Below the pieces are notes generated by a model that saw nothing but the letters and a program-made list of their open reading frames with translations, was not told the origin of the DNA and did not search any database. Both the position numbers and the translations under genes were made by a program. From assembly GCF_004357765.1 (NCBI RefSeq), contig NZ_SMTE01000003.1, positions 248,001 to 312,000 of the forward strand: a DNA stretch of 64,000 nt. Direction: 5' to 3'. The DNA comes from Pseudomonas putida. Lineage in GTDB: Bacteria; Pseudomonadota; Gammaproteobacteria; Pseudomonadales; Pseudomonadaceae. Position 1 is the first letter of the stretch, and each line of letters opens with the position of its first letter. Shown in pieces: positions 51,057 through 62,737 of the stretch.

Positions 51057-52430
51057 TTAGAAGAAACTCAGCCCCACGTGGAACAACTTTTCCACGTCGC
51101 GGATATGCTTTTTATCCACAACGAACAAGATCACATGGTCGCCCGACTCGATCACCGTGTCATCGTGGGCGATCAGCACCTCTTCGTCGCGGATGATCGC
51201 GCCGATGGTGGTGCCCGGCGGCAACGAGATGTCTTCGATGGCCTTGCCCACCACCTTGCTCGACTTGGCGTCGCCATGGGCCACCGCTTCGATCGCCTCG
51301 GCGGCACCGCGGCGCAGCGAGTGCACGCTGACGATGTCGCCACGGCGCACGTGGGCCAGCAAGGTGCCGATGGTGGCCAGCTGCGGGCTGATGGCGATGT
51401 CGATCTCGCCGCCTTGCACCAGGTCGACATAGGCCGGGTTGTTGATGATGGTCATCACTTTGCGTGCGCCCAGGCGCTTGGCCAACAGCGAGGACATGAT
51501 GTTGGCCTCGTCATCGTTGGTCAGGGCCAGGAAGATATCGGCGTCGGCGATGTTCTCTTCGAGCATCAGGTCCTTGTCCGAGGCGCTGCCCTGCAGCACC
51601 ACGGTGCTTTCCAGGGTGTCGGAGAGGTAGCGGCAACGCGCCGGGCTCATCTCGATGATCTTCACCTGGTAGCGGCTTTCGATAGCCTCGGCCAGGCGTT
51701 CGCCGATCTGGCCGCCGCCGGCGATGACCACGCGCTTGTTGGTTTCGTCCAGACGCCGCAGCTCGCCCATCACCGCGCGGATGTCCTTGCGCGCGGCAAT
51801 GAAGAACACTTCATCGTCGGCTTCGATCAAGGTGTCGCCGCGTGGGGTGATCGGCCGGTCGCGGCGGAAGATCGCCGCCACACGGGTGTCGACGTTGGGC
51901 ATGTGGGCGCGGATCTGGCGCAGCTGCTGGCCCACCAGCGGGCCGCCGTAGTAGGCCTTGACCGCCACCAGCTGGGCCTTGCCTTCGGCGAAGTCGATCA
52001 CCTGCAGCGAGCCTGGGTGTTCGATCAGGCGCTTGATGTAGTTGGTCACCACCTGTTCCGGGCTGATCAGCACGTCGACCGGAATGTGGTCGTTGTCGAA
52101 CAGCTCCTCACGGCTCAGATAGGAAGATTCGCGCACCCGGGCGATCTTGGTCGGTGTGTGGAACAGCGAGTAGGCGACCTGGCAGGCCACCATGTTGGTC
52201 TCGTCGCTGTTGGTCACCGCCACCAGCATGTCGGCATCGTCGGCACCGGCCTGGCGCAGCACCGTGGGCAGAGAGCCACGCCCCTGCACGGTGCGGATGT
52301 CGAGGCGGTCGCCGAGGTCGCGCAGGCGGTCGCCGTCGGTGTCGACCACGGTGATGTCGTTGGCTTCGCTCGCCAGGTGCTCGGCCAATGTTCCGCCGAC
52401 TTGTCCTGCGCCGAGGATGATGATCTTCAT
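51057..52430 (-). CDS. trkA: Trk potassium uptake regulatory protein TrkA
   Basis: Cytosolic NAD(H)-binding regulator of the Trk potassium channel, 457 residues. It has two copies of the RCK unit: [20 protein letters not shown] at the start and [18 protein letters not shown] near residue 235, each followed by a TrkA-C domain. Lies downstream of rsmB on the same strand. Confidence 0.96.
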   Translation of the reverse strand: MKIIILGAGQVGGTLAEHLASEANDITVVDTDGDRLRDLGDRLDIRTVQGRGSLPTVLRQAGADDADMLVAVTNSDETNMVACQVAYSLFHTPTKIARVRESSYLSREELFDNDHIPVDVLISPEQVVTNYIKRLIEHPGSLQVIDFAEGKAQLVAVKAYYGGPLVGQQLRQIRAHMPNVDTRVAAIFRRDRPITPRGDTLIEADDEVFFIAARKDIRAVMGELRRLDETNKRVVIAGGGQIGERLAEAIESRYQVKIIEMSPARCRYLSDTLESTVVLQGSASDKDLMLEENIADADIFLALTNDDEANIMSSLLAKRLGARKVMTIINNPAYVDLVQGGEIDIAISPQLATIGTLLAHVRRGDIVSVHSLRRGAAEAIEAVAHGDAKSSKVVGKAIEDISLPPGTTIGAIIRDEEVLIAHDDTVIESGDHVILFVVDKKHIRDVEKLFHVGLSFF

Positions 52431-52453
52431 CCGCTACTCCCTAACCTTGGTTC

Positions 52454-53764
52454 TTACCCGCGTGACGCGGCGATCTTGATCAGCTTGGCATAGTAGAAGC
52501 CATCGTGGCCGCCTTCCTGGGCCAGCAACTGGCGGCCATGGGGCTGGCGCAGGCCGGCCTCGGTGGCCAGGTCCAGCTCGCGGGCGCCTGGAGTGCGGGC
52601 AAGGAACGCGTCGATGACTTCGGTGTTTTCCGTCGGCAGGCTGGAGCAGGTGGCGTACAGCAACATGCCCCCCACTTCCAGGGTCGGCCACAAGGCGTCG
52701 AGCAGCTGGCCTTGCAGCGCCGCCAGTGCCGGAATGTCATCGGCCTGGCGGGTCAGCTTGATGTCCGGGTGGCGGCGGATCACCCCGGTGGCCGAACAGG
52801 GGGCATCGAGCAGGATGCGCTGGAATGGCTTGCCATCCCACCAACTGGCGGTATCTCGGGCATCGCAGGCGATCAGCTCGGCGTCGAGCTGGAGACGGTC
52901 GAGGTTCTCGCGTACGCGGGCCAGGCGCTTGGCTTCGAGGTCGATGGCCACCACGTGGGCCAGGCCGGCTTCAGCTTCGAGCAGGTGGCAAGTTTTGCCA
53001 CCCGGGGCGCAGCAGGCGTCGAGCACACGCTGGCCGGGGGCCAGTTCGAGCAGGTCGGCGGCCAGTTGTGCGGCTTCGTCCTGTACGCTCACCCATCCCT
53101 CGGCGAAGCCGGGCAGGCCACGTACGTCGCAGGCTTGGCTCAGGACGATGGCGTCGCTGCCGTATTGGCAGGCGCTGGCATCGATCCCCGCCTTGGCCAG
53201 CAAGGCCAGATAGGCGTCACGCGTGTGGTGGCGGCGGTTGACGCGCAGGATCATCGGCGGGTGGGCATTGTTGGCGGCACAGATGGCCTCCCACTGCTCC
53301 GGCCAGAAAGCCTTCAGGGACTTTTGCAGCCAGCGCGGGTGAGCGGTGCGTACCACCGGGTCGCGCTCCATGTCGGCGAGCAAAGCCTCGCCTTCACGCT
53401 GGGCCCGGCGCAGCACGGCATTGAGCAGCCCCTTGGCCCATGGCTTCTTCAGCTTGTCGGCGCAGCCGACCGTCTCGCCAATGGCGGCGTGGGCCGGAAT
53501 GCGTGTATAGAACAGTTGGTACAGGCCGACCAGCAGCAACGCCTGCACATCGGCGTCGGCAGCCTTGAACGGCTTCTGCAGCAGCTGTGCGGCCAGCAGG
53601 TCGAGGCGTGGCTGCCAGCGGGCGGTGCCGAACGCCAGGTCCTGGGTCAGGCCCCGGTCGCGCTCATCGACCTTGTCCAGCTGCGCCGGTAGCGAGCTGT
53701 TCAGCGACGCCTTGCCACTGAGGACGGCGGCCAGCGCGCGGGCAGCGGCGAGACGTGGATTCAT
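52454..53764 (-). CDS. rsmB: 16S rRNA m5C967 methyltransferase
   Basis: A 436-residue methyltransferase (Sun/Fmu). An N-terminal NusB-like RNA-binding domain is followed by the SAM-binding domain with [15 protein letters not shown], the [17 protein letters not shown] motif and the catalytic cysteine in [11 protein letters not shown]. Start 53764 overlaps the fmt stop by four bases; longer frames run into fmt. Confidence 0.96.
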   Translation of the reverse strand: MNPRLAAARALAAVLSGKASLNSSLPAQLDKVDERDRGLTQDLAFGTARWQPRLDLLAAQLLQKPFKAADADVQALLLVGLYQLFYTRIPAHAAIGETVGCADKLKKPWAKGLLNAVLRRAQREGEALLADMERDPVVRTAHPRWLQKSLKAFWPEQWEAICAANNAHPPMILRVNRRHHTRDAYLALLAKAGIDASACQYGSDAIVLSQACDVRGLPGFAEGWVSVQDEAAQLAADLLELAPGQRVLDACCAPGGKTCHLLEAEAGLAHVVAIDLEAKRLARVRENLDRLQLDAELIACDARDTASWWDGKPFQRILLDAPCSATGVIRRHPDIKLTRQADDIPALAALQGQLLDALWPTLEVGGMLLYATCSSLPTENTEVIDAFLARTPGARELDLATEAGLRQPHGRQLLAQEGGHDGFYYAKLIKIAASRG

Positions 53765-54693
53765 TGGCCCAATACCTTGCCAGCGGCGAATTTCTCGCGG
53801 CGGCTGTTGAACAGGTCGCTGAAGTTGAGCGCCTTGCCTCCAGGCAGTTGCAGGCGGGTCAGGCTCAGGGCCTGGTCGGCGCAGGCGACCACCACGCCGT
53901 CCTTGCTGGCATCGAGAATCTCGCCCGGCGCGCCCTTGCCTGTGGACAACTTGGCGGCCAGGACCTTCACGCTTTCGCCATCCAGGGTGCTGTGGCACAC
54001 CGGCCAGGGGTTGAAGGCGCGAATCAGGCGCTCCAGTTCGCTCGCCGGGCGGTTCCAGTCGATGCGCGCTTCATCCTTGTTCAGCTTGTGTGCATAGGTG
54101 GCCAGGGCATCGTCCTGGACTTCACCCTGCAGACTACCGTCGGCCAGGCCGGCGATGGCCTGCAGTACGGCGGGCGGGCCCATTTCGGCGAGGCGGTCGT
54201 GCAGGCTGCCGCCGGTATCCTCGGCACTGATCGGGGTGACCACCTTGAGCAACATGGGGCCGGTGTCCAGGCCCGCTTCCATGCGCATCACGGTCACGCC
54301 GCTCTCGGCATCGCCCGCTTCGACGGCACGCTGGATCGGCGCCGCGCCGCGCCAGCGAGGCAGCAACGAGGCGTGACTGTTGATACAGCCCAGGCGCGGG
54401 ATATCCAACACCGCCTGGGGCAAGATCAGGCCGTAGGCCACCACCACCATGAGGTCTGGGGCGAGCGCGGCGAGTTCGGCCTGGGCCTCGGCGTTGCGCA
54501 GGGTCGGCGGTTGCAGCACGGGAATGTCATGGGCCACGGCCAACTGTTTTACCGGGCTCGGCATGAGTTTCTGACCACGCCCTGCGGGCCGGTCGGGTTG
54601 GGTGTAGACGGCCACGATCTCGTAGGGGCTGTCGAGCAGGGCCTTGAGGTGTTCGGCGGCAAACTCTGGAGTGCCTGCAAAGACGATGCGCAT
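53761..54693 (-). CDS. fmt: Methionyl-tRNA formyltransferase
   Basis: Formylates initiator Met-tRNA; 310 residues. The N-terminal formyltransferase domain has [14 protein letters not shown], the catalytic region [21 protein letters not shown] and [15 protein letters not shown]-terminal OB domain follows. It lies after def, separated by a hairpin at 54718-54739, and is coupled to rsmB. Confidence 0.97.
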   Translation of the reverse strand: MRIVFAGTPEFAAEHLKALLDSPYEIVAVYTQPDRPAGRGQKLMPSPVKQLAVAHDIPVLQPPTLRNAEAQAELAALAPDLMVVVAYGLILPQAVLDIPRLGCINSHASLLPRWRGAAPIQRAVEAGDAESGVTVMRMEAGLDTGPMLLKVVTPISAEDTGGSLHDRLAEMGPPAVLQAIAGLADGSLQGEVQDDALATYAHKLNKDEARIDWNRPASELERLIRAFNPWPVCHSTLDGESVKVLAAKLSTGKGAPGEILDASKDGVVVACADQALSLTRLQLPGGKALNFSDLFNSRREKFAAGKVLGQ

Positions 54694-54717
54694 GGAGTTC
54701 TCGCTTCAAAAAAGAAA

Positions 54718-54739
54718 AAGGCTTGCCGGAGCAAGCCTT
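54718..54739 (-). terminator. Hairpin/attenuator between def and fmt
   Basis: AAGGCTTGC-CGGA-GCAAGCCTT followed on the minus strand by TTTTCTTTTT. It has every mark of an intrinsic terminator, yet it lies between two genes normally in one operon, so it may be partial and lower fmt expression. Confidence 0.7.
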
Positions 54740-54752
54740 CTGGAAGGTGGGA

Positions 54753-55259
54753 TCAGGCTTGCTGGCGGTGCTGCTTTTCCAGCTTCTTCTTGATCCGGTC
54801 GCGCTTGAGCTGCGACAGATAGTCGACGAACAGCTTGCCGTTGAGGTGATCGAACTCGTGCTGTACGCAGACCGCCAGCAGGCCCTCGCATTCCAGTTCG
54901 TACGGTTTGCCGTCGCGGTCCTGAGCCTTGACCCGGACCCGCAGCGGACGGTCGACGTTCTCGTAGAAGCCCGGTACCGACAGGCAGCCTTCCTGGTACT
55001 GGCCCATGTCGTGGGTCAGTTCCTCGACCGTGGGATTGATGAAGACCCGCGGCTCGCTGCGGTCTTCGCTGAGGTCCATGACCACGACCTGCTTATGCAC
55101 GTTGACCTGGGTCGCGGCCAGGCCGATGCCGGGGGCTTCGTACATGGTTTCAAACATGTCGTCGATCAGCTGGCGCAGGGCGTCGTCGAACTCCGTCACC
55201 GGTTTGGCGATGGTGCGCAGGCGCGGGTCCGGGAATTCGAGAATGTTCAAAATGGCCAT
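54753..55259 (-). CDS. def: Peptide deformylase
   Basis: Removes the N-formyl group from new proteins; 168 residues. The three metal-site motifs are present: GIGLAATQ (44-51), EGCLS with Cys92, and HEFDH (134-138). Upstream, the 206-base gap to dprA holds one exact DnaA box (55412-55420) and no gene that I can see. Confidence 0.97.
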   Translation of the reverse strand: MAILNILEFPDPRLRTIAKPVTEFDDALRQLIDDMFETMYEAPGIGLAATQVNVHKQVVVMDLSEDRSEPRVFINPTVEELTHDMGQYQEGCLSVPGFYENVDRPLRVRVKAQDRDGKPYELECEGLLAVCVQHEFDHLNGKLFVDYLSQLKRDRIKKKLEKQHRQQA

Positions 55260-55465
55260 AGGGTCAGGCAGTCACTGTGCGTTTGGTTGAAAACTGAACA
55301 CACATAATAAAGGGAATCGAGGATTTCGGCACCTGGCAAGCTCGACTAGGGTGTCTATAGGTGCGATAGCTGCCAATCAATGGACAGCTTTTCAAACTGT
55401 TACCCACAAAGTTATCCACAGCTTGTGCCACGTCGATGGCCCCTTTTCGATCAAGGATGAGCTTC

Positions 55466-56563
55466 ATGTCGACCTACCATTCGTCGCCTTGCCCGCCCGC
55501 CGAGCTGGAGGCGCGGTTGCGTCTGCACCGCCTTCCGGAAGTGGGATTGCGTCGCTTCAGCACTCTGCTTCAAGCCTTCGGCAGTGCCTCTTCGGCGCTC
55601 AGTGCACCGGCCAGTGCCTGGCGCTCGTTGGGCGTGCCGCAAGCCGCTATCGATGCCCGACGCTGCCCCCTCGTGCGTGATGGCGCCCTGGCCGCGCTGG
55701 CCTGGATAGAGCGTCCCGGCCAGCATTTACTGATGTGGGACGGCCCTGGGTACCCCGCTTTGCTGGCAGAGATCGACGATCCTCCACCGCTGCTCTTCGT
55801 CGCTGGCGATCCTGCTCTGCTCGAGCGTCCGCAGTTGGCTATCGTGGGCAGCAGACGTGCTTCACCGACCGCGCTGGACACCGCCAGGGCATTTTCCCGC
55901 CGCCTGGCCCAGGCCGGTTTCACCATCACCAGCGGCCTTGCTCTGGGCATTGACGGCGCCGCTCATCGGGCGGCCCTGCAGGTCGGAGGTAGCACGATTG
56001 GGGTGCTCGGCACCGGCTTGCAAAAACTTTATCCACAACGCCATCTTGAGCTGGCCGGGGCAATGCTCGACAGCGGCGGAGCGCTGGTTTCCGAATACCC
56101 ACTGGACGCCGGGCCACAACCGGGCAACTTCCCCAGGCGCAATCGCATCATCAGTGGCCTGTCGCTGGGCGTTCTGGTGATCGAGGCGAGTCTGGCCAGC
56201 GGCTCGCTGATTACCGCGCGTTTGGCGGCCGAACAAGGCCGCGAGGTGTACGCCTTGCCCGGTTCGATCCATCATCCCGGGGCCAAGGGTTGCCACCAGC
56301 TGATCCGTGATGGTGCGCTGCTGGTGGAAGACGTCGGGCAGATACTCGACAGCCTGCAAGGTTGGCAGAACGTGCCACCAGCCGTTGTGGAAAACCCCGC
56401 TCATCCCCTGCTCGTCTTATTGCATGCCGAACCGCAGAGCAGTGAGAGCCTGGCCCTGCGCAGCCGGCAGCCGCTGGCCAAGGTGCTGGCGCAGTTGACC
56501 GAACTCGAGCTCAATGGCCAGGTCAGCAATGAAGCTGGACGTTGGTTTGCCCGCTTGGGCTAA
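55466..56563 (+). CDS. dprA: DNA-processing protein DprA
   Basis: Binds incoming single-stranded DNA and loads RecA; 365 residues. The Rossmann-like DNA-binding core shows AIVGSRRASPTALDTARAFSRRLAQAGFTITSGLALGIDGAAHRAAL, GTGLQKLYPQRH and FPRRNRIISGLSLGVLVIEA. A C-terminal winged-helix region closes the protein. Start 55466 has AAGGA eight bases upstream; two earlier ATGs lack such a site. Confidence 0.94.
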   Translation: MSTYHSSPCPPAELEARLRLHRLPEVGLRRFSTLLQAFGSASSALSAPASAWRSLGVPQAAIDARRCPLVRDGALAALAWIERPGQHLLMWDGPGYPALLAEIDDPPPLLFVAGDPALLERPQLAIVGSRRASPTALDTARAFSRRLAQAGFTITSGLALGIDGAAHRAALQVGGSTIGVLGTGLQKLYPQRHLELAGAMLDSGGALVSEYPLDAGPQPGNFPRRNRIISGLSLGVLVIEASLASGSLITARLAAEQGREVYALPGSIHHPGAKGCHQLIRDGALLVEDVGQILDSLQGWQNVPPAVVENPAHPLLVLLHAEPQSSESLALRSRQPLAKVLAQLTELELNGQVSNEAGRWFARLG

Positions 56564-56603
56564 GTACACTGCGCCCATAGCTTAAATGGCGGAGAGACAT
56601 TAC

Positions 56604-57161
56604 ATGGTCAGCAGTTGGCGTGTGCAGCAAGCCGCGCGTGAAGTTCGGGCGGGCGCAGTGATTGCCTACCCCACGGAGGCGGTCTGGGGCCTGGGCTGCG
56701 ATCCTTGGAACGAGGATGCGGTGTATCGCCTGCTGGCGCTCAAGTCGCGGCCTGTGGATAAGGGCTTGATCCTGGTCGCCGACAACATCCGTCAGTTCGA
56801 TTTCCTCTTCGAGGACTTCCCCACCGAGTGGATCGACCGCATGGGCAGCACCTGGCCTGGGCCCAACACCTGGTTGGTACCGCATCAGGACCTGTTGCCG
56901 GAGTGGGTGACGGGGCAACATGACACCGTGGCCTTGCGGGTCAGCGATCACCCGTTGGTGCGCGAGTTGTGCGCGCTGGTGGGGCCGTTGATTTCCACGT
57001 CGTGCAATCCAGGCGGGCGCCCGGCGGCGAAGACCCGGTTGCGGGTCGAGCAGTATTTCCACGGCGAGTTGGATCTGGTGCTGGGTGGGGCGCTGGGGGG
57101 GCGCAAGAACCCGAGTGTGATTCGGGATCTTGTGACTGGCGAGGTCGTGCGTCCGGGGTGA
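56604..57161 (+). CDS. tsaC: Threonylcarbamoyl-AMP synthase (TsaC/YrdC)
   Basis: Makes threonylcarbamoyl-AMP for the t6A37 modification of tRNA; 185 residues. Family marks are [40 protein letters not shown] and [16 protein letters not shown]. Start MVSSWRV at 56604 is preceded by GGAGAGA; the six-residue longer frame is less likely. An exact DnaA box lies inside the gene at 56753. Confidence 0.95.
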   Translation: MVSSWRVQQAAREVRAGAVIAYPTEAVWGLGCDPWNEDAVYRLLALKSRPVDKGLILVADNIRQFDFLFEDFPTEWIDRMGSTWPGPNTWLVPHQDLLPEWVTGQHDTVALRVSDHPLVRELCALVGPLISTSCNPGGRPAAKTRLRVEQYFHGELDLVLGGALGGRKNPSVIRDLVTGEVVRPG

Positions 57162-57214
57162 TATTGCTGCTAGAGATGGCAGGTACTTGTCTTTGGATTT
57201 TCAGTGCTCGTGAG

Positions 57215-57242
57215 ATCGAGCGCCGCCCGCGCGGCGCTCGAT
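57215..57242. repeat. GC-rich palindrome between tsaC and qor
   Basis: Arms ATCGAGCGCCGC and GCGGCGCTCGAT with a CCGC loop, between two convergent genes. There is no T-run, so it may be a repeated intergenic palindrome rather than an intrinsic terminator. I recall similar sequences elsewhere in P. putida genomes but cannot check. Confidence 0.55.
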
Positions 57243-57288
57243 ATCCGCGCCGCTGCAAATCCCCAGCGTACCCCTCCAGCCCCACCCT

Positions 57289-58266
57289 TCAGGGCACCAA
57301 CACCGTAGACCCCACAGTCCTGCGCGCCGACAATTCCGCCTGCGCCTTCGCCGCCTCGGTCAACGGATACCGCTGCTGGATATCCACCACCAGCTTCCCA
57401 CTCCCAATCATCGCGAACAGATCATCCGCCATCGCCTGGGTGTTCTCGGCATTGTTGGCGTAGCTCGCCAAGGTCGGCCGGGTCACGTACAGCGAGCCCT
57501 TCTGCGCCAGGATGCCCAAGTTGACCCCGCTAACCGCGCCAGAGGCGTTGCCGAAGCTCACCATCAACCCGCGCGGGCGCACGCAGTCCAGCGAGGTCAG
57601 CCAGGTGTCGGCACCGACGCCGTCATACACCACGGCGCATTTCTGGCCGTCAGTCAGTTCCAGCACCCGCTTGGCCACATCCTCGTGGCTGTAGTCGATG
57701 GTTGCCCACGCGCCCAGCGCCTTGGCCCGCTCGGCCTTCTCGGCTGAGCTGACGGTGCCGATCAGCTTGGCGCCCAATGCCTTGGCCCACTGGCACGCCA
57801 ACGAGCCCACGCCACCGGCAGCGGCATGGAACAGGATGAAGTCGTCCGGCTGCACGGCGTAGGTCTGCTTGAGCAGGTATTGGGTGGTCAGGCCCTTGAG
57901 CATCACCCCGGCTGCCTGCTCGAAGCTGATGTGCTCGGGCAGCTTGACCAGATTGGCTTCCGGCAAGGTGTGCACTTCGCTGTAGGCGCCCAGCGGCCCC
58001 GTGCCGTAGGCCACGCGGTCGCCGACCTTCAGGCGTGTCACGCCCTCGCCCACTGCCTCGACCACACCTGCACCTTCGGTGCCCAGCCCGGACGGCAGCG
58101 CAGGCGGGGCATACAATCCACCGCGGAAGTAGGTGTCGATGAAATTCAAGCCGATCGCATGGTTGCGCACTCGCACCTGCTGCGGCGCTAAGGCGGCGGG
58201 TTCGAATTCCACAAGCTGCAGCACTTCCGGGCCGCCATGCTGGCTGAACTGGATACGCTTGGCCAT
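57289..58266 (-). CDS. qor: NADPH:quinone reductase, MDR family
   Basis: A 325-residue zinc-free medium-chain reductase of the Qor type. It has MAKRIQFSQHGGPEVLQL, GLNFIDTYFRGGLY, the quinone-reductase signature stretch ILFHAAAGGVGSLACQWAKALGAKLIGTVSSAEKAERAKALGA and YDGVG. Start 58266 has AGGAGTACGAG just upstream. Divergent from hemF. Confidence 0.94.
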   Translation of the reverse strand: MAKRIQFSQHGGPEVLQLVEFEPAALAPQQVRVRNHAIGLNFIDTYFRGGLYAPPALPSGLGTEGAGVVEAVGEGVTRLKVGDRVAYGTGPLGAYSEVHTLPEANLVKLPEHISFEQAAGVMLKGLTTQYLLKQTYAVQPDDFILFHAAAGGVGSLACQWAKALGAKLIGTVSSAEKAERAKALGAWATIDYSHEDVAKRVLELTDGQKCAVVYDGVGADTWLTSLDCVRPRGLMVSFGNASGAVSGVNLGILAQKGSLYVTRPTLASYANNAENTQAMADDLFAMIGSGKLVVDIQQRYPLTEAAKAQAELSARRTVGSTVLVP

Positions 58267-58318
58267 CTCGTACTCCTGTCGTCGGGATAGGGAAAGGCCC
58301 TCTATCGGACGCCTTTGC

Positions 58319-59312
<994 letters not shown>

Positions 59313-59337
59313 GCCTGTGGATAACCGGAGAAACTCC

Positions 59338-60162
59338 ATGGACCAGTACGTCGTTTTCGGTAATCCCATCGGCCACAGCAAGTCGCCGTTGATCCACCGG
59401 CTGTTCGCCGAGCAGACCGGCCAGGATCTGGAATATTCCACCCTGCTGGCGCCACTCGACGATTTCAGTGACTGCGCCCGCGGCTTCTTCAAGCAAGGCA
59501 GTGGCGCCAACGTCACCGTGCCGTTCAAGGAAGAAGCCTACCGCTTGTGCGACAGCCTGGCCCCCCGCGCGCGGCGCGCCGGAGCGGTGAATACCCTGAC
59601 CCGACTTGCCGACGGCACCCTGCAAGGCGACAACACCGATGGCGCCGGGCTGGTCCGCGACCTGACGGTGAATGCCGGCGTGACCCTGGCGGGCAAGCGC
59701 ATTCTGATTCTGGGTGCCGGTGGCGCGGTACGAGGAGTGCTGGAGCCGATCCTGGCGCATAAGCCGCAATCGCTGGTGATCGCCAACCGCACGGTGGAAA
59801 AGGCCGAGCAGCTGGCCCACGAGTTCGACGAACTGGGGCCGGTGGTGGCCAGTGGATACGCCTGGTTGCAGGAGCCGGTGGATGTGATCATCAACGCCAC
59901 CTCGGCGAGCCTCGCTGGCGAACTGCCGCCGATCGCCGACAGTCTGGTCGAGCCTGGCCGCACGGTGTGCTACGACATGATGTATGGCAAGGAGCCGACC
60001 CCGTTCTGCCAGTGGGCGACCAGGTTGGGGGCGGCCAAGGTGCTCGATGGTCTGGGCATGCTCGCCGAACAGGCAGCCGAGGCGTTCTTCATCTGGCGCG
60101 GAGTCCGGCCGGACACCACGCCAGTGCTGGCTGAATTGCGCCGCCAGCTCGCCCGCGGCTGA
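59338..60162 (+). CDS. aroE: Shikimate dehydrogenase
   Basis: NADPH-dependent step from 3-dehydroshikimate to shikimate; 274 residues. It has the canonical shikimate-binding S14 and S16 ([14 protein letters not shown]), catalytic K64 ([11 protein letters not shown]), D101 in NTDGAGL and the nucleotide loop [14 protein letters not shown]. Start 59338 has GGAG seven bases upstream. It follows hemF by 25 bases, with an exact DnaA box between. This is the housekeeping copy, unlike the paralogue at 1519. Confidence 0.96.
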   Translation: MDQYVVFGNPIGHSKSPLIHRLFAEQTGQDLEYSTLLAPLDDFSDCARGFFKQGSGANVTVPFKEEAYRLCDSLAPRARRAGAVNTLTRLADGTLQGDNTDGAGLVRDLTVNAGVTLAGKRILILGAGGAVRGVLEPILAHKPQSLVIANRTVEKAEQLAHEFDELGPVVASGYAWLQEPVDVIINATSASLAGELPPIADSLVEPGRTVCYDMMYGKEPTPFCQWATRLGAAKVLDGLGMLAEQAAEAFFIWRGVRPDTTPVLAELRRQLARG

Positions 60163-60168
60163 TGCAGC

Positions 60169-61095
60169 TCAGCGGCTGGCGCTGAGGGCCGCTTCGGCGT
60201 TGCCACCGTCCCGAGTGGTCACGCCCTGCAGCCAGCCGCCGAGCGCCTGCGGATGGGCCTTGACCCAGGCCGCGGCCGCTTCGTCGAAACTGGTCTTGTT
60301 ATCCACAACCTCGGCCATGATGCTGTTTTCCATGTCCAGGGTGAAGGTCAGGTTCGCCAGTAGCTTGGCCGCGTTCGGACAGGCCTGTGGATAACCCTTA
60401 CGGGTCAGGGTATAGACATCGCCTTTGCTGCCGAACCACTTCTCCCCGCCAGTGAGGTAGTGCATGTTCAGCTTCACGTTCATGGGGTGTGGCGTCCAAC
60501 CGAGGAAAACGATGAACTGTTGCTTCTTCGCTGCCCGGTCGACCTGCGCCAGCATCGCCTGCTCGCTGGACTCCACCAGCTTCCACTGACCAAGGTCGAA
60601 TTCGTTTTTATCGATGATCTCTTTCAGCGACTGGTTCGCCGGCGCGCCGGAGCCAATCCCATAGAGCTTCTGGTCGAACTTATCAGCGTACTTGTGCAGG
60701 TCGGCGAAGTCCTTCACGCCGGCATTCCACACGTAGTCCGGCACCGCGAGAGTGAACTCGGTGCCCTGGAGGTTGCGTGACAGCCGCTGGACGTCGCCCG
60801 TGGCGACGAACTTGTCATGAAAGCCCTGCTGCGCCGGCATCCAGTTGCCAAGAAAGGCATCCACCTTGCCGTCCTTGAGGCCGCCATAGATGATCGGCAC
60901 CGCCAGGTTGTCGATCTTCACCTCGTAGCCCAGGCGTTCGAGCAGCAAGCGAGCGACCGCGTTGGTCGAAGCGATGTCGCTCCAGCCGGGGTCGGCAAGC
61001 CTGACGGTGCTGCATTGGGCGTTGTCTGCGGCCTGGGCGCTGATGGCGCCGAAACCGAGTAACAGGGTCAAAGCGGTGCGGGCGAACGTGTGCAT
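60169..61095 (-). CDS. choX: Choline ABC transporter substrate-binding protein
   Basis: A 308-residue periplasmic protein with signal peptide MHTFARTALTLLLGFGAISAQAA, of the OpuAC/ChoX type: VRLADPGWSDIASTNAVARLLLERLGYEV, a tryptophan-rich ligand site (FLGNWMPAQ, FLGWTPHPMN) and SLKEIIDKNEFDLGQW. It lies fourteen bases after betC on the same strand, so it probably imports choline or choline-sulfate-derived choline. The permease and ATPase are not in the window. Start 61095 has GAGAGG upstream. Confidence 0.88.
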   Translation of the reverse strand: MHTFARTALTLLLGFGAISAQAADNAQCSTVRLADPGWSDIASTNAVARLLLERLGYEVKIDNLAVPIIYGGLKDGKVDAFLGNWMPAQQGFHDKFVATGDVQRLSRNLQGTEFTLAVPDYVWNAGVKDFADLHKYADKFDQKLYGIGSGAPANQSLKEIIDKNEFDLGQWKLVESSEQAMLAQVDRAAKKQQFIVFLGWTPHPMNVKLNMHYLTGGEKWFGSKGDVYTLTRKGYPQACPNAAKLLANLTFTLDMENSIMAEVVDNKTSFDEAAAAWVKAHPQALGGWLQGVTTRDGGNAEAALSASR

Positions 61096-61109
61096 GGCGG
61101 CCTCTCTTC

Positions 61110-62627
61110 TCAATCCATGGGGGCGGGCTGTGGATAACGTGCCTTGCGCTCGAGGTCATCGAGATCGATGTGGTTACGCATGTATTGCTGACTGGCGTCC
61201 ACGAACGGTTGGTGGTCCCAGCTTTTCAAGGTGCCGATGGCCAGGGCCTCGGCCACCAGGCGACGGCGGCGCTGGCTGGCCAGCACCTGTTGACGCAGAC
61301 TGGGAATGTCCCAGCGGTGGCGCGCCTCTTCGATGAAGGCTTGCAGCAGCGCCTGATAGTCCGGGCTGCCGGCGAGGTTCTCCCGCTCGTGCGGGTCGTT
61401 GCTCAGGTCATAGAGTAGACAGGGGTCGTCTTCGCTGTACACGAATTTGTACGGTCCGCGGCGAATCATCATCAGAGGGCCGACCGTACCTTCGGCCATG
61501 TATTCGCCAATCACTTCGTCGTGCCCGCCCTGCCCTTGCAGGTGGCCGAGCAACGAGCGTCCGTCCAGGTGCAAGTCCGGCTCGACGCTGCCGCCAGCCA
61601 GTTCCACCAGGGTCGGCAGCAGGTCGCAGGTCGATACCGAGGCGCCGACCCGCTGCGCCGCGAAGCGCTTGGGTGCATGGACCAGCAGCGGTACCCGTGC
61701 CGACATTTCGAACCAGTGCATCTTGTACCAGAGGCCGCGCTCGCCAAGCATGTCGCCGTGGTCGCCGGAGAACACGATCAGAGTGTCCTCGGCCAGATTG
61801 CACTCTTCCAGGGTCTGCAAAAGCTTGCCGATGTTGTCGTCGATGTAGCTGCATGCCCCGAAGTAGGCGCGGCGAGCGGCACGAATCTTATCCACAGGCA
61901 GCGGCTTGTCCCACAGGTCGTAGACCTTCAGCAGGCGTTGCGAATGTGGGTCGAGCTGATCCTGGCTCGGCGTGTCGTGCGGCATGGGGATATCCACACC
62001 CTCGTAGCGATCCCAGTACTGCCGGGGAATGGTGTACGGGTCGTGAGGGTGGGTCATCGAAACGGTCAGGCAGAACGGCTGGCCATCATTGGCGCGCACA
62101 TGGTCGTAGAGGTACTGGCGCGCCTTGAAGACCACCTCTTCATCGAAGTCCAGCTGGTTGGTGCGCACACAGGGGCCGGCTTGCAGCACCGACGACATGT
62201 TGTGATACCAGCTTGGTCGCTCATCTGGCGCGTCCCAGTTTACCGACCAGCCATAGTCTGCCGGGTAGATGTCGCTGGTCAGGCGTTCTTCGTAGCCATG
62301 CAGTTGGTCCGGCCCGCAGAAGTGCATCTTGCCCGACAGCGCGGTGCGATAGCCCAGGCGACGCAGATAGTGGGCGTACGTCGGTACGTCGCCGGGGAAG
62401 TCGGCGGCATTGTCGTAGGCACCGATGCGGCTGGGCAGTTGACCGCTGACCAGGGTGAAGCGCGACGGCGCACACAGGGGGCTGTTGCAATAGGCCGAAT
62501 CGAATACCACGGCCTGCTCGGCGAGGCGGCCGAGGTGGGGCATCTGGATCGGCGAGGGACCGTAGATCGGTAGCAGCGGCGCGGCCATCTGGTCGGCCAT
62601 GATGAACAGGATATTCGGGCGCGTCAT
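61110..62627 (-). CDS. betC: Choline-sulfatase
   Basis: Hydrolyses choline-O-sulfate to choline and sulfate; 505 residues. The formylglycine motif is CAPSR at 52-56 (C52 is the modified residue), and the metal site includes the aspartates in LFIMADQM and FSGDHGDMLGERGLWYK. Start MTRPNILFIMADQ at 62627 is the family start. It is followed by choX and divergent from a LysR regulator, the usual choline-sulfate cluster in pseudomonads. Confidence 0.94.
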   Translation of the reverse strand: MTRPNILFIMADQMAAPLLPIYGPSPIQMPHLGRLAEQAVVFDSAYCNSPLCAPSRFTLVSGQLPSRIGAYDNAADFPGDVPTYAHYLRRLGYRTALSGKMHFCGPDQLHGYEERLTSDIYPADYGWSVNWDAPDERPSWYHNMSSVLQAGPCVRTNQLDFDEEVVFKARQYLYDHVRANDGQPFCLTVSMTHPHDPYTIPRQYWDRYEGVDIPMPHDTPSQDQLDPHSQRLLKVYDLWDKPLPVDKIRAARRAYFGACSYIDDNIGKLLQTLEECNLAEDTLIVFSGDHGDMLGERGLWYKMHWFEMSARVPLLVHAPKRFAAQRVGASVSTCDLLPTLVELAGGSVEPDLHLDGRSLLGHLQGQGGHDEVIGEYMAEGTVGPLMMIRRGPYKFVYSEDDPCLLYDLSNDPHERENLAGSPDYQALLQAFIEEARHRWDIPSLRQQVLASQRRRRLVAEALAIGTLKSWDHQPFVDASQQYMRNHIDLDDLERKARYPQPAPMD

Positions 62628-62737
62628 GGTAGGCTTTCCATCGTCGAGGATTATGCATTTCACTTGCTTTCCACGATGAGGCCCAGGATAAATGGGGTAA
62701 AGCCCATGGCGGACAATGACTGGGATTAGCTGAGCTT

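Noticed and set aside
51071-51084. Possible fourth parS, GCCCCACGTGGAAC, at the end of trkA
   Set aside because: Two mismatches in one half of the palindrome, while the three accepted sites are exact.
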